Counted from the stretch's first letter, positions 34,836 through 45,540 are shown. The stretch is DNA of 64,000 nt from an uncultured Prevotellaceae bacterium (GCA_902778255.1 CACYXD010000001.1:124001-188000); one strand, 5' to 3'. Numbers and translations: made by a program. Notes: generated from the sequence alone by a model not told the origin.

Positions 34836-35885
34836 CTATTTCTTTTGTATGTTTTTTGATGGTATTATCACTAGTGACAATTTATCATTGATGTAGGTTA
34901 TCATCAGTGATATAGTAAAACTACATATCACAAGTATCAAAAATATGATGGGTGAATAGCGAAAACTATAAATAAAATCAGTGAAGAAATAATGGCTCAG
35001 ATACATGTGTACCATCCACATTCCCATTGAGTATTTCCCTATGATGCTTATTATTTTAAGTTTTGATTGTTTGATTGATAGCTTAATAAATAAACAAATA
35101 AAAGCTATTGCATAGAGCGTGTCTAAAGCTTGAGAATCCATTAGGCATTTTAATGCAATAACAAGAAACAATAAAAATGCTGTAAGTAGTTTATTTTGCT
35201 CTAATATTTTCCATTTTGGATGTTTCAAAATAGATGTTCTTTGAATGATAATACCACAGGTAAATGGGAAAAAGTATTGTAAATACTGAAGCAGATGACC
35301 ATATATAGAATCATATCCTATTTCGTTGATATGATTTTTAATGATATATCCTGTCACTCCATATATCAGTCCTGTAACAATAAGAGCTGTTAAATATGAC
35401 TTTTTGTATTCTATTATTCTTATTAATAGAATTGAAGAAAGACAAATCATGGTATATGGAAATAAGAACCACATAGATAAGTTGTATGAATCAGAGTAGG
35501 ATGTGATATTTCCTATTAGTTTCCATATATCTCCAGGATAATTTTCATTTCCAATAAAATGTCCTATGCTGACAAATATTAACAAACTTATCCAATATGC
35601 AGTAAAAATATGAAGCAATCTTTTTGCTTGACCATTCATTGAAAGTTTTCCATTTGTATATATGTAACTGATACCATAACCACTTAGAATAAAAAAGAAC
35701 GGTACAGGTCTGCAACATCTGGTAATGATATACTCTATTGGATAGTTTCCAATGTAGAAGAGTGGTTGATATGGTTCATTCAATAAATCAGAATGGAAAT
35801 TATGAATCAACCCATTGAACAGGTGTAGAAATAGCATCATAAGAATTGCTATGCCTTTTATGATGGTAGATTCGTCTTTTGTCAT
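34836..35885 (-). CDS. Acyltransferase 3 family membrane protein
   Basis: 349 residues with about ten transmembrane helices. The start MTKDESTIIKGIAILMMLFLHLF and the RPVPFFFILSGYGISY motif are characteristic of the acyltransferase-3 (OafA/WecH/NolX) superfamily, which O-acetylates or succinylates surface sugars. Its ATG overlaps the TGA of the upstream gene (ATGA), so it is translationally coupled. It probably works with the neighbouring glycan genes. AT-rich. Confidence 0.85.
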   Translation of the reverse strand: MTKDESTIIKGIAILMMLFLHLFNGLIHNFHSDLLNEPYQPLFYIGNYPIEYIITRCCRPVPFFFILSGYGISYIYTNGKLSMNGQAKRLLHIFTAYWISLLIFVSIGHFIGNENYPGDIWKLIGNITSYSDSYNLSMWFLFPYTMICLSSILLIRIIEYKKSYLTALIVTGLIYGVTGYIIKNHINEIGYDSIYGHLLQYLQYFFPFTCGIIIQRTSILKHPKWKILEQNKLLTAFLLFLVIALKCLMDSQALDTLYAIAFICLFIKLSIKQSKLKIISIIGKYSMGMWMVHMYLSHYFFTDFIYSFRYSPIIFLILVICSFTISLMITYINDKLSLVIIPSKNIQKK

Positions 35886-37315
35886 TTGACAACATTAATA
35901 TCTTTATGATTAACAATCCATACACATTGATATTCTGTATTATTCAGAATTTTTGAGCTTAGTTCAAGCACTTGCTGTCTGGCATTATTACTACGTGCTA
36001 TAGTGGTATCTCGTATTTCTTCTGGCCATTGATAATCAGTTTCATATTGTGCTGCCCTACCCCATCCGAAAGCCTCATTGGGTATTACGCAGAAGGACGA
36101 GAGTTTAGGATAATTATCCTCTATGATAATCACATAGACGGACTTTACTGGTTTACCAGTCTTTTCTATAGCTTCCTGACTCATTGTTTTGCCCACCAGA
36201 CCCGATTTTATTGATTCATGGATAAGGTGTCCGTCTATAGTTATTGATGCGGTCAGAAAGAGTATAAATGATATTATAAGCGGCTTGATGGATTGTTGTT
36301 GATAGTTTTGAATGGTGTTAGCAATTATGATACATACAAAAACCAATCCTGCATAGGTATGCATCATACTAAATACAGTAAGTAGATGAGGGCCAACGGC
36401 TATTATCAAACATATAATGGTGGCCATCATTTTCTTTTCTATCAATAGTCTGTGTTTTTTGATAAAGATAAAAAAGAAAAACGGTAGTGTCAACAGTAGA
36501 CTGACAATAGCTAATAATAGGTTTCTGTTAGGTGCGTGTAATAGGTAAATATAATCAACGGTAACAAAACTTGTAAATAGGAATTTAATAGTATTGGCAA
36601 CTACTTTTAATATTCCAGGTTCATAATCCGGATGGATGATGATATTCTTTGGCAAGAGTATGATGGTCAGCGCATAAACCATCACAATGCCTATACCTAT
36701 GATGATGTCTTTTTTAAGCGTTTTTTTGTCAATGAAGTCAAAACCGAAAGCTAATATCGGACAGATAAATGCCCACATCAGTCCGTTCTCCTTACAAAGT
36801 GTAGCCAAGAAGATAAGAGGTACCAATAGGTAGTATTTTGTACTTTTTGGTTTGATATAAATAAGGAATGCAATGATACCAACTAACAGTGCAAAGACCT
36901 GATTCTGACTATCTACGGCTGTAACAGTGGCCATAGTAGCTGGCATGACGAAGAAAAATAGCGTTACGATGTTTTTTACTATATGGTTGAATCCTAATTT
37001 TTCAAGCAACTTGAAGATAGCTATTGAACAAAGTAAGTGTCCCAATATAACTAAGCAATGGTTCCATGTAGGATAAAGCAGTTGTGGGTTGCGTCCTGCC
37101 ACATATCCTATCCATGTGTCGAATGGTCTCCAATGGTAACCGTAAAAAAGAAAATGTTCTTTGATGAAGAATGTCCTGAAGTCAGGCGTAGTCATACTGA
37201 ACCAGTCATCATGTGTAGGCATTATCTGTAGTACACCATACAGTAATAATGGTGTCAGTACAATAACGATTATGACACCCCAGTACAGCTGTATGATGCC
37301 TTTAACAGATTTCAT
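35882..37315 (-). CDS. Polytopic membrane protein, GT-C glycosyltransferase-like
   Basis: 477 residues with about 11 transmembrane helices. An early luminal acidic motif, MPTHDDWFSM (about 32-41), is placed like the catalytic Asp motif of GT-C enzymes (DxD-like, first loop). The loop HWRPFDTWIGYVAGRNP follows. A C-terminal soluble part (about 370-477) is also present. It is coupled by ATGA overlaps to porZ upstream and to the acyltransferase downstream. I infer transfer of a lipid-linked sugar to a surface glycan, but no specific family is recognised. Confidence 0.55.
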   Translation of the reverse strand: MKSVKGIIQLYWGVIIVIVLTPLLLYGVLQIMPTHDDWFSMTTPDFRTFFIKEHFLFYGYHWRPFDTWIGYVAGRNPQLLYPTWNHCLVILGHLLCSIAIFKLLEKLGFNHIVKNIVTLFFFVMPATMATVTAVDSQNQVFALLVGIIAFLIYIKPKSTKYYLLVPLIFLATLCKENGLMWAFICPILAFGFDFIDKKTLKKDIIIGIGIVMVYALTIILLPKNIIIHPDYEPGILKVVANTIKFLFTSFVTVDYIYLLHAPNRNLLLAIVSLLLTLPFFFFIFIKKHRLLIEKKMMATIICLIIAVGPHLLTVFSMMHTYAGLVFVCIIIANTIQNYQQQSIKPLIISFILFLTASITIDGHLIHESIKSGLVGKTMSQEAIEKTGKPVKSVYVIIIEDNYPKLSSFCVIPNEAFGWGRAAQYETDYQWPEEIRDTTIARSNNARQQVLELSSKILNNTEYQCVWIVNHKDINVVK

Positions 37316-39336
37316 CTTACTATGGCTATCTTTGTGACAACACCCTTTTCACCCTTACTGGTAGCTGCTGCGACCATATAGATACCGCTAGCCACCTGTT
37401 TTCCTTGCATATCGCAACCGTCCCATGTGAAGGTACCGCCATTTGAGCGTCCCTGAGCCACTAATTTGCCATTATTGGTAAGAATCTTCACGTCGGCATC
37501 ATATGACAATCCTACGACGGTTATAAGGCCTGTATAGCCTGGTTCTACGGGATTAGGATAGGCATAGACATCATCTTCGTTCATTTCTGAGCTTGGTTCC
37601 GTAGCATCACTCATATACGAACAGAGTCCCATGTCGGTAGAGAAGAATACTTCTCCCGTTTGATGATTGATAGCAATAGCCTGTACGACATCAGACAGCA
37701 AATCACTATTGCTCTTAGTGAAATGTTGTACTTGTGTCAAATTATCATCACTGATAAGGTAGGCTCCATTACCATTTGTACCTATCCATTTTCGGTTACC
37801 GCCATCAATGACAATAGAAGTGACATTAACGCCATAAAGGAGATAGTCGGCATTATTAGTACCATCATTTCGAGGTACTTTGAACTGTGTGAAATAGGGA
37901 CTGTCGGCATCTATCTGTGAACTCTCTATGATAAGCGGCCCACGATTGGTACCAACCCATATATTACCGTTTCTGTCTTCAGTAGAACATGTTACATCAA
38001 TGATGTTCTCAATATTTATACCATCTTGATTAACAAAATCAGTAAATGATTTCAGCGTTTTTGTCTGCAGATTATAGCGATATACTGACGGAATAAACCA
38101 GTTGTGATTAACAAACCACAGGCAGCCATCATTATCAAACCTCATGTCAGATAAAACACCTAAACTCTTATCTTGAAATCCACTTTGGTCAAGTTGCATC
38201 AGCTTTGGAATCTTATAAGAAGTAAAGTTACCATTTTGATCCATGCTGATGAGTGATTGTGTGGGTGCTTGACTATTAAAGAGCCATAAGGTACCATCGT
38301 TTCCGAATTTCACACCTGTGACAAGTTGATAATTATCGTCAGTACCATTAAATGGTTCAATAAGACTATTTGTGTTGTTATAGAACTTGGTAAATTTTCC
38401 ATTACGAAACTCATACAGACCATTATTACTTGCTACAGCAATATGGGAAGTATCAGTGGGGTCTATGTCAAGGGCATGATGCAGATAATATCTGCGTCCT
38501 GTTATTGTGGCTATATCGTCCTGATAGATTTGCCAGTTATCATTATCATATACCTGTACACAAGCATTGCTTATGCCATCATCTTTTCCGCCACAGGAAT
38601 ATAGTCGTCCGTATTGGAATTTCAGATAGTTGAACAGGTTGGATTTTGGTCCATCTAGTTTTAGTGTTTTGACAATATTGATATAAGTGTTCCAGTCGGC
38701 AAGATTCTCATTGAAGACAGGATAAGTATCAGTTTTTGTCCAGTTATTCTGATCAACCAAGTTATCGCTAAGCATTGCGGTTATAACGATACCTGCTTGG
38801 TTACGTGCATAGATATGTGTGTTGTCGAATGTGACGGCTTGTATGTTCTGGTTTAGCATATAGGTCTCACTAATCTCAGCGCGCTCCATATTGACTTTAA
38901 TAATGCCGAATGTCATACAGAGGTAGGCATATTGCTGGTAGATATCAATACGATTGACGGTTTTACTCTCTATCATAGTCTTGGTATATAGAGAACTAAG
39001 ATTAGTGACGTTCTCTTGCAGATCCATCAGATCGATGTTTCCGTTCTGATAAACGATAATCAATCGTTTGGCCTGCTGGTTCCATGCAATATAAGAAATA
39101 TAAGTATCACTGAGAGCGTTGACTTTATCATAGGTAGTGATACTGTGGTCGTTGAGATTATAGCTATAAAGACTGTTTGAGGCACGCACAAAGAGCGTGT
39201 TATTGCCTGCTTTTACTATCTGCTGTGGCTCGTAATACGACATAAAGGCCCGCCAAGTACCTACTTGCGCCATTGACCATTGACCATTGACCATTGACAC
39301 CAGTGCAAGAAAAATTATGAGGGCCAGTCTTTTCAT
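37312..39336 (-). CDS. porZ: PorZ-like T9SS beta-propeller protein
   Basis: PorZ is a surface component of the type IX secretion system that binds the lipopolysaccharide anchor for cargo attachment. The 674 residues have a signal peptide, then WRAFMSYYEPQQIVKAGNNT, a repeated propeller region (two propellers, strands such as LYSYNLNDHSITTYDKVNAL and GNIWVGTNRGPLII) and a C-terminal T9SS domain (YPNPVEPGYTG through KIAIVR), the family layout. The signal-peptide end VSMVNGQWSMAQ is encoded by four exact 7-bp repeats. It lies in the leuS-to-sulfatase run, 9 bp after rdgB. At least three proteins in this window carry candidate T9SS tails. Confidence 0.8.
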   Translation of the reverse strand: MKRLALIIFLALVSMVNGQWSMAQVGTWRAFMSYYEPQQIVKAGNNTLFVRASNSLYSYNLNDHSITTYDKVNALSDTYISYIAWNQQAKRLIIVYQNGNIDLMDLQENVTNLSSLYTKTMIESKTVNRIDIYQQYAYLCMTFGIIKVNMERAEISETYMLNQNIQAVTFDNTHIYARNQAGIVITAMLSDNLVDQNNWTKTDTYPVFNENLADWNTYINIVKTLKLDGPKSNLFNYLKFQYGRLYSCGGKDDGISNACVQVYDNDNWQIYQDDIATITGRRYYLHHALDIDPTDTSHIAVASNNGLYEFRNGKFTKFYNNTNSLIEPFNGTDDNYQLVTGVKFGNDGTLWLFNSQAPTQSLISMDQNGNFTSYKIPKLMQLDQSGFQDKSLGVLSDMRFDNDGCLWFVNHNWFIPSVYRYNLQTKTLKSFTDFVNQDGINIENIIDVTCSTEDRNGNIWVGTNRGPLIIESSQIDADSPYFTQFKVPRNDGTNNADYLLYGVNVTSIVIDGGNRKWIGTNGNGAYLISDDNLTQVQHFTKSNSDLLSDVVQAIAINHQTGEVFFSTDMGLCSYMSDATEPSSEMNEDDVYAYPNPVEPGYTGLITVVGLSYDADVKILTNNGKLVAQGRSNGGTFTWDGCDMQGKQVASGIYMVAAATSKGEKGVVTKIAIVR
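39270..39297 (-). repeat. Perfect heptamer repeat x4 in the porZ signal-peptide region
   Basis: CCATTGA (plus strand) at 39270, 39277, 39284 and 39291, with no mismatch. Because 7 is not a multiple of 3, gain or loss of one unit shifts the porZ frame. Confidence 0.95.
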
Positions 39337-39345
39337 ACCATATAC

Positions 39346-39966
39346 TTATTTAATGAGATAATCTGCCAGTTTTGCTGTAGCTCGTCCGCGATGACTGATA
39401 CCGTTTTTCTGTTCGGCAGTCATCTCAGCAAAGGTATGTTCAAAGCCGTCAGGACGGAAGATAGGGTCATAGCCGAAGCCCTCTGCCCCACTCCGCTCTG
39501 TTGTAATCTCACCATTAACGATACCTTCGAAAAGATGTTCCTGCTTGATACTGTTGCACCCACAGGGGCATATATTCTTTTTCTGGATAAGGGCGATGAC
39601 GGTGCGGAAGCGCGCTTTACGGTTATCTTTGTCCTTGAGTTCACGCAGCAAACGAGCCATATTAGCCTCGCTGTCGTGACTGTCAGCACCAGATTCCATG
39701 CTGGCATAACGAGCACTATAGATACCAGGCGCACCATTCAGTGCCTCCACCTCAAGCCCCGTATCATCAGCAAAGCAGTCAATATGATAATGGTCGTATA
39801 CATAACGGGCTTTTTGCAGGGCATTCTCTTCTAGGGTCTGTCCTGTCTCAGGGATATCCACGTCACAACCAATATCCTTTAGAGAGAGTACCTCTACCCT
39901 ATCGCCCAGTATCTGACGTATCTCCTGTAGTTTGTGCAGGTTGTTGGTGGCGAATACTATCTTCAT
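39346..39966 (-). CDS. rdgB: XTP/dITP diphosphatase (RdgB/HAM1)
   Basis: Hydrolyses non-canonical purine triphosphates (XTP, dITP) to monophosphates. 206 residues with the N-terminal [15 protein letters not shown], the catalytic [12 protein letters not shown] (about 65-76), [11 protein letters not shown] and the C-terminal GFGYDPIF...ISHRGRA (parts). An insertion, [14 protein letters not shown] (about 127-140), with three closely spaced cysteines is not usual for the family. The first 68 bp overlap the end of yitT in another frame, yet the ATG at 39966 matches the family N-terminus exactly. Confidence 0.95.
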   Translation of the reverse strand: MKIVFATNNLHKLQEIRQILGDRVEVLSLKDIGCDVDIPETGQTLEENALQKARYVYDHYHIDCFADDTGLEVEALNGAPGIYSARYASMESGADSHDSEANMARLLRELKDKDNRKARFRTVIALIQKKNICPCGCNSIKQEHLFEGIVNGEITTERSGAEGFGYDPIFRPDGFEHTFAEMTAEQKNGISHRGRATAKLADYLIK

Positions 39967-40888
39967 TTTTTATATTTACTTTCATTTCATCAAAGCCTTC
40001 ACCATAGACACCAATGACGGCACTCTGTGATACAAAGGCATTGGGGTCAATCATCTTGATGAGTCGGAACATACTGATACTCTCATTCTTCCTAGCCAAT
40101 ATACAGAGCACCTTCACTTCCTTGCCTGTGTACCAGCCGTGACCATCCAGGATAGTGACACCATGTTTTGTCTGAGTGCCAATAGCATTGGCTATCTCCT
40201 GCCATTTCCTTGAAAATATCATGAACTGCACAGACTGACGGCTACGGTTCATGGTGTAGTCGAGTACGTAGTTCTCCATCGCCATCACACAGAAACCGAA
40301 AGTCACCTTATGGGCACGCTCGATATAATCACCGAACTGCGGAAAGAACATACAGGAACCGATGATACAGAAATCGGCAGTAAAGAGCACGCTGCCGAGT
40401 GAAATATTGCTTCTATACTTATTGACACTGGCAGCAATAATGTCAGTACCACCTGTCGACCCGTTATTAGAGAATACAGTGGCTAGCGCTATGCCAGTGA
40501 CTACACAGCCAATAATCATGGAGATGAACTCCTGTCCTTCGCCCATGAGTTTGAAAGGCAGTCCGTTGTCTTGCTTTGGCAGGATGTCCTGTGCGAATTT
40601 CAGCATGAAAGCAAGCATGAAGATGGCATAGATAGTCTTCATTAGGAACTTGAAGCCCAGTATTTTCAAGGCAACAATGAGCAGCAGTCCATTGATGATC
40701 AGGTAGGTATTCTCCAGATGAAATCCTGTGGCATAGTAGATGATAGCCGAGAGACCTGTCACACCGCCTGTCACTATCTCGTATGGCATGAGAAAGATGG
40801 TGAAGGCGATGGTGTACATCAGCAGACCAAGGGTGATGAAGAAATAGTCCTTGGTCTCGTTCCAGATGATCTTATGCTGAATAGTCAT
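39899..40888 (-). CDS. YitT family membrane protein (DUF161 + DUF2179)
   Basis: 329 residues with five to six transmembrane helices (about 15-215) and a C-terminal DUF2179 domain ([17 protein letters not shown] through [15 protein letters not shown]). The family is widespread; function unknown, possibly transport. Compared with relatives, the C-terminus has a polar extension of about 25 residues ([20 protein letters not shown]...), which is the part that overlaps rdgB. It lies 36 bp downstream of leuS, with a degenerate heptamer array in the gap. Confidence 0.88.
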   Translation of the reverse strand: MTIQHKIIWNETKDYFFITLGLLMYTIAFTIFLMPYEIVTGGVTGLSAIIYYATGFHLENTYLIINGLLLIVALKILGFKFLMKTIYAIFMLAFMLKFAQDILPKQDNGLPFKLMGEGQEFISMIIGCVVTGIALATVFSNNGSTGGTDIIAASVNKYRSNISLGSVLFTADFCIIGSCMFFPQFGDYIERAHKVTFGFCVMAMENYVLDYTMNRSRQSVQFMIFSRKWQEIANAIGTQTKHGVTILDGHGWYTGKEVKVLCILARKNESISMFRLIKMIDPNAFVSQSAVIGVYGEGFDEMKVNIKNEDSIRHQQPAQTTGDTSDTGR

Positions 40889-40891
40889 TTT

Positions 40892-40926
40892 AATTTACGA
40901 TAGGACAATTTACAATTTTACAATTT
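40892..40926 (-). repeat. Degenerate heptamer array between leuS and yitT
   Basis: AATTTAC, GATAGGA, CAATTTA, CAATTTT, ACAATTT (plus strand) at 40892-40926, reaching into the leuS stop codon. Confidence 0.5.
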
Positions 40927-43774
40927 ATTTGCCCAGTACAATGTTCACCATGCGCTTCGGCACGATAATAACCTTTACTATCTGCTTGTCTTCTAAGTAT
41001 TTAGCCGTGCGCTCATCGCCACGAACCAATGCTTCGATAGAAGCATTATCGGCATCGGCAGCCACCTGAATCTCAAAGCGGGTCTTTCCGTTGAAGGCCA
41101 CACCCATCTTTGCCTGACTCTCTACAAGGTACTGCTCGTCCCATGTAGGCCATTGTGCATCGCAGACACTACCCTGCTCGCCCAGCATTTCCCATAGCTC
41201 TTCAGCGATATGAGGAGCGAATGGTGCAATGAGGATGACGAGGTTCTTAATCATCTCCTTGCTCTTGCACTTCTGCTGTGAGAGTTCGTTGACGCAGATC
41301 ATAAATGCCGAGATAGAGGTGTTGTAAGAGAACTGCTCAATATCCTGTGATACCTTCTTGATGAGTTTATGGACGCTCTTCAAGTTGTCAGGCGTTGCGG
41401 CTGTTGCGGCTGAGTCGCAGCAAACAGAACTGCAGAGGTTCCAGAACTTCTTCAGGAAACGGTGACAGCCATCGATACCGTTGGTGTCCCAAGGCTTCGA
41501 CTGCTCTACGGGACCGAGGAACATTTCGTAAAGACGCAGGGTGTCAGCACCATACTTCTCGACAATCATATCAGGGTTGACCACATTGTACATCGACTTC
41601 GACATCTTTTCTACAGCCCAACCACAGATATACTTTCCATCCTCGAGGATAAATTCAGCGTTGTTGTATTCAGGACGCCAAGCTTTGAAGGCCTCGATAT
41701 CCAGCACATCGGCTGAGACGATGTTTACATCAACATGGATAGGCGTTGTCTCCTTGTAGTTATTACGTAGGTTCAGACTTACAAACTTACCCTTGTCCTG
41801 ACCCTCGTCCTCAACACGATACACGAAGTTAGAACGTCCCTGAATCATACCCTGGTTAACGAGCTTCTTGAAGGGCTCTTCCTCGCATGAATAACCAGAG
41901 TCATAAAGGAACTTATTCCAGAAACGACTATAGATCAAGTGACCAGTAGCGTGCTCTGAACCACCTACGTATAGATCTACATTACGCCAATATTCATCAG
42001 CATCCTTACCTACAAGTGCTTTGTTGTTGTCTGGATCCATATAGCGCAGATAGTAAGCTGAAGAACCGGCAAAACCAGGCATGGTGTTCAGTTCAAGACG
42101 GAACACGGTCTTATTGTCGATTGCGGAACAATCGACCACTGTGTCAGTCTTGGTGTCCCAAGCCCATTTCTTGGCATGACCCAATGGGGGTTCGCCTGTT
42201 GCTGTGGGCTTATATTCATCAATCTCAGGGAGTTCCAAGGGCAGACATTCCTTTGGAATCATATAGGGCATATCATCCTTGTAATAGACAGGGAATGGCT
42301 CACCCCAGTAACGCTGACGACTGAAGATAGCGTCACGCAGGCGATAGTTCACCTTGACACGTCCCAGGTTGTGCTCAGTAACGAATTTCTTCGTAGCTGC
42401 AATAGCCTCTTTTACGCTCAGGCCATTGAGTGAGAAACCATCGAGTGTGGTCTTTCCTGCAGCAGGTGAGTTCATCACCCTACCCTCTTTCGCATCGAAA
42501 CTCTCCTCAGAGACATCGGCACCTTCTATCAATGGGATGATAGGCAGGTTGAAGTGCTTGGCAAAGGCATAGTCACGACTATCGTGAGCAGGCACAGCCA
42601 TGATGGCACCTGTGCCGTAGCCAGCCAGCACATATTCAGAGATCCAAACAGGAATCTTGTCGCCAGTAAATGGATTAACGGCATACGAACCAGAGAACAC
42701 ACCTGTGACGCTGTGGTCCATCTGACGCTCGCGCTCAGTACGCTTCTTCACGTAAGCCAAGTATTCGTCAACAGCAGCCTTCTGATCGGCTGTAGTCAGT
42801 TCAGCTACTAACTCAGATTCAGGTGCCAGCACCATGAAGGTCACACCAAAGATAGTATCGGCACGTGTGGTGAAGATAGTGAAGTGCTTCTCAGAATCGG
42901 CTACCTGGAACTCCATCTCTGTACCCTCAGAGCGACCAATCCAGTTGCGCTGAGCTTCCTTCAGGGAGTCAGTCCAGTCGATAGTCTCCAGTCCGTCGAG
43001 CAGACGCTGTGCATAAGCTGAAGTACGCAAGCACCACTGGCGCATCTTCTTCTGTTCTACGGGATAGCCACCACGCTCAGACACACCATTGATAACCTCG
43101 TCATTGGCCAGCACGGTGCCCAGAGCAGGACACCAGTTTACCATCGTTTCAGCCAGATAGGCAATACGATAGTTCATCAGCACTTCCTGCTTTTTCTTTT
43201 CAGAGAAGCCAGCCCAGTCGGCAGCAGTGAAATGCAGTTCCTCTGTACCCAAAGCGCCACAGTTCTCTGTACCCATTAGTTCGAAGTGCTCAATCAGTTT
43301 GATAGTAGGCTGAGCCTTGTGTGAAGAAGTGCTGTAGTAGCTCTTGAACATACGCTGGAAGGCCCACTGTGTCCAGTGATAGTACTTAGGATCACAGGTA
43401 CGCACTTCCCTACTCCAGTCGAAAGAGAAACCAATCTTATCCAATTGCTCACGATAGCGGTTGATGTTCTGCTCTGTGGTAATAGCAGGATGCTGACCAG
43501 TCTGGATAGCATACTGTTCAGCAGGTAGTCCGTAAGCGTCGTAACCCATGGGATTTAGTACGTTATAGCCCTGCAGGCGCTTGTAGCGGGCATAGATATC
43601 ACTGGCGATATAGCCCAGAGGGTGACCAACGTGCAGTCCGGCTCCTGATGGATAAGGGAACATATTCAGCACGTAGAATTTCTTTTTCTTCTCATCCTCA
43701 ACTACGCGATAAATGCCGCTCTCGACCCATCGCTTCTGCCACTTTTTCTCAATGTCTCTGAAGTTGTATTCCAT
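40925..43774 (-). CDS. leuS: Leucyl-tRNA synthetase
   Basis: Charges tRNA-Leu. The 949 residues are somewhat longer than the E. coli enzyme (860). Class I motifs: HIGH as [10 protein letters not shown] (about 46-55) and KMSKS as [10 protein letters not shown] (about 720). The CP1 editing domain is present ([20 protein letters not shown]). The family start [16 protein letters not shown] fixes the ATG. It heads a leftward seven-gene run (leuS, yitT, rdgB, porZ, GT-C-like, acyltransferase, sulfatase) with small gaps or overlaps throughout. Confidence 0.97.
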   Translation of the reverse strand: MEYNFRDIEKKWQKRWVESGIYRVVEDEKKKKFYVLNMFPYPSGAGLHVGHPLGYIASDIYARYKRLQGYNVLNPMGYDAYGLPAEQYAIQTGQHPAITTEQNINRYREQLDKIGFSFDWSREVRTCDPKYYHWTQWAFQRMFKSYYSTSSHKAQPTIKLIEHFELMGTENCGALGTEELHFTAADWAGFSEKKKQEVLMNYRIAYLAETMVNWCPALGTVLANDEVINGVSERGGYPVEQKKMRQWCLRTSAYAQRLLDGLETIDWTDSLKEAQRNWIGRSEGTEMEFQVADSEKHFTIFTTRADTIFGVTFMVLAPESELVAELTTADQKAAVDEYLAYVKKRTERERQMDHSVTGVFSGSYAVNPFTGDKIPVWISEYVLAGYGTGAIMAVPAHDSRDYAFAKHFNLPIIPLIEGADVSEESFDAKEGRVMNSPAAGKTTLDGFSLNGLSVKEAIAATKKFVTEHNLGRVKVNYRLRDAIFSRQRYWGEPFPVYYKDDMPYMIPKECLPLELPEIDEYKPTATGEPPLGHAKKWAWDTKTDTVVDCSAIDNKTVFRLELNTMPGFAGSSAYYLRYMDPDNNKALVGKDADEYWRNVDLYVGGSEHATGHLIYSRFWNKFLYDSGYSCEEEPFKKLVNQGMIQGRSNFVYRVEDEGQDKGKFVSLNLRNNYKETTPIHVDVNIVSADVLDIEAFKAWRPEYNNAEFILEDGKYICGWAVEKMSKSMYNVVNPDMIVEKYGADTLRLYEMFLGPVEQSKPWDTNGIDGCHRFLKKFWNLCSSVCCDSAATAATPDNLKSVHKLIKKVSQDIEQFSYNTSISAFMICVNELSQQKCKSKEMIKNLVILIAPFAPHIAEELWEMLGEQGSVCDAQWPTWDEQYLVESQAKMGVAFNGKTRFEIQVAADADNASIEALVRGDERTAKYLEDKQIVKVIIVPKRMVNIVLGK

Positions 43775-43806
43775 TTATTTTGTCTTATTTGTTGTTTCCT
43801 AACCTG

Positions 43807-43814
43807 CAAAATTA
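43807..43814 (-). promoter_or_regulatory. leuS -7 box
   Basis: TAATTTTG on the minus strand, 32 bp before the leuS ATG. Confidence 0.55.
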
Positions 43815-43854
43815 CGATTTATCCGTGAGATAGCAAAATCTTTTGCCAAAAACT

Positions 43855-43884
43855 TTGTTGGTTCGATTTTATTTACTATATTTG
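43855..43884 (+). promoter_or_regulatory. Promoter of the DUF6359 protein
   Basis: TTG (43855-43857), 19-bp spacer, TATATTTG (43877-43884). It puts the start codon at 43912 or 43918, not the upstream ATG at 43843. Confidence 0.65.
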
Positions 43885-43917
43885 CAAACGAAAATTCAAC
43901 TTAAATTATTAATGCTT

Positions 43918-45540
43918 ATGAATAAAATTTTACGCTTTTCGTTTGTAGCCTTATTGGCTATGGTGTTTGGAAATGTTTTGGCAGACACAAGTACTCTGAC
44001 ATTTACAAAGGCATGTGGAGGTTCAGATACAGCAAATGATGGTGCTGTTTGGACTATTACTTCTGATGGTGAAGAGTCAAATTTTGACAATACCAAAGGT
44101 ATTCACTATGGAACAGGAAAAAAAGCCGTTCAGTACATAAAGCTTAGCACAAGTGGTATAAAAGGAAATATTTCTAAGATAGTAGTGAATGCAAGTACTG
44201 CAAATGGTGTATCAGCAACTGTTGATGTTAAGGTCGATGGTGCTGCATTTGGTGGAGATGCCAAATCCCTGGCAAATACTGCCACTGATTACACTTTCGA
44301 AGGTAATGCTTCTGGTGATGTTTTGGTTACAGTCACTAAATCAGAAAGTGCAACCGGTGCTCTTTATGTAAAGAGTGTGGAGGTAACCTATACTCCTTCT
44401 GCCGACAATGTTAGTAATCCAAAATTCAGTGTTGAAAGCGGTATGTATTTCGAAGCTCAGACTGTTGAACTGACTTGCTCAACAGAGGGTGCTAAGATTC
44501 TCTATACTATTCCTTCTGGACAGGATCCTGAATACACTGACGACCAGAATTACACAGGTGTATTCTACGATGGAAATCCTCTGACCATTTCTAAGACCAC
44601 CACTATCAAGGCTATGGCTGTGAAGGATGGTAAGACAAGTAGTATCGTAACAGCAACCTATACCATTATTCCTACAGAGGGTAAAGGTACTGTTGAAAGC
44701 CCCTTTAGTATCGCTGATGCCTTAGCAGTTATAAATGCACTGGAAGATGGAGGTACCTCTTCAGTTGTTTATACCCAAGGATATGTAGTGGGTAATATTA
44801 CAATTAGTAGTGGTCAGGCACAGTTTAAGATTGGTGCAACAGCAGATTCTACAGGAAATTTGATTACTGTTTATAAGGCTAAGGGTTTGGAAAATGAGGC
44901 TTATGTTGAAGGTGATGCTAAAGCTGGAGATTTTGTTGTGATTAATGCTGCATTACAAAAATATGTAAAAGATTCAGTCGTTACACCCGAGACACAGTTT
45001 GGTTATATCTATTCTATCAATGGAGAAAACAGCAAGGTAACTCCCACTCTCGAAGGTGATGGTAGTGAGAATAATCCCTTCACGGCTAACGATCTGATTA
45101 TTATGAAGAAGAGCCAGCGTCCTACTGAGGCTGCCTGGGTGAAGGGTATAATTAGAGGTACCTATAAGAGCAAGACAGAACTGGACACAGATAAAGCTTC
45201 AAATATTGCTATTGCTACATCAGCAGAAGCTACAGAATTCGTGCCAGTTGAGTTGAAGGGTAGTAGTGTTTTCCGTGAAAAGCTGAATGTGGTTGATAAT
45301 CCAACAAATAAGGGTAAGGAAGTAAAGCTTTATGGAAAAATCACAGATTACTTCAGCACCACAGGTCTGAAGGATTTGGAGAGTGCAGTTCTTGATAGTG
45401 AAATAATTATTTCAGGCATCAACGAGCTAAAGGCTAATACCAAGTTCAATGGTGCCATCTACAACCTGGCTGGCCAGCGTGTACAGACCATGAAGCATGG
45501 TCTCTACATCATCAATGGCAAGAAGGTCGTGATTAAGTGA
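43918..45540 (+). CDS. Secreted DUF6359-type protein with chitobiase-like domain and T9SS tail
   Basis: Signal peptide MNKILRFSFVALLAMVFGNV(LA). Residues about 25-160 form a beta-sandwich (LTFTKACGGSDTANDGAVWT...). About 165-255 look like the chitobiase/hexosaminidase C-terminal fold (KFSVESGMYFEAQTVELTCS, ILYTIPSGQDP). Two OB-fold-like DUF6359 segments follow (TVESPFSIADALAVINALED and ENNPFTANDLIIMKKSQRPT). The sorting tail reads YNLAGQRVQTMKHGLYIING. ATG at 43912 is an alternative start. A surface or secreted protein of unknown role; no catalytic residues seen. Confidence 0.75.
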   Translation: MNKILRFSFVALLAMVFGNVLADTSTLTFTKACGGSDTANDGAVWTITSDGEESNFDNTKGIHYGTGKKAVQYIKLSTSGIKGNISKIVVNASTANGVSATVDVKVDGAAFGGDAKSLANTATDYTFEGNASGDVLVTVTKSESATGALYVKSVEVTYTPSADNVSNPKFSVESGMYFEAQTVELTCSTEGAKILYTIPSGQDPEYTDDQNYTGVFYDGNPLTISKTTTIKAMAVKDGKTSSIVTATYTIIPTEGKGTVESPFSIADALAVINALEDGGTSSVVYTQGYVVGNITISSGQAQFKIGATADSTGNLITVYKAKGLENEAYVEGDAKAGDFVVINAALQKYVKDSVVTPETQFGYIYSINGENSKVTPTLEGDGSENNPFTANDLIIMKKSQRPTEAAWVKGIIRGTYKSKTELDTDKASNIAIATSAEATEFVPVELKGSSVFREKLNVVDNPTNKGKEVKLYGKITDYFSTTGLKDLESAVLDSEIIISGINELKANTKFNGAIYNLAGQRVQTMKHGLYIINGKKVVIK

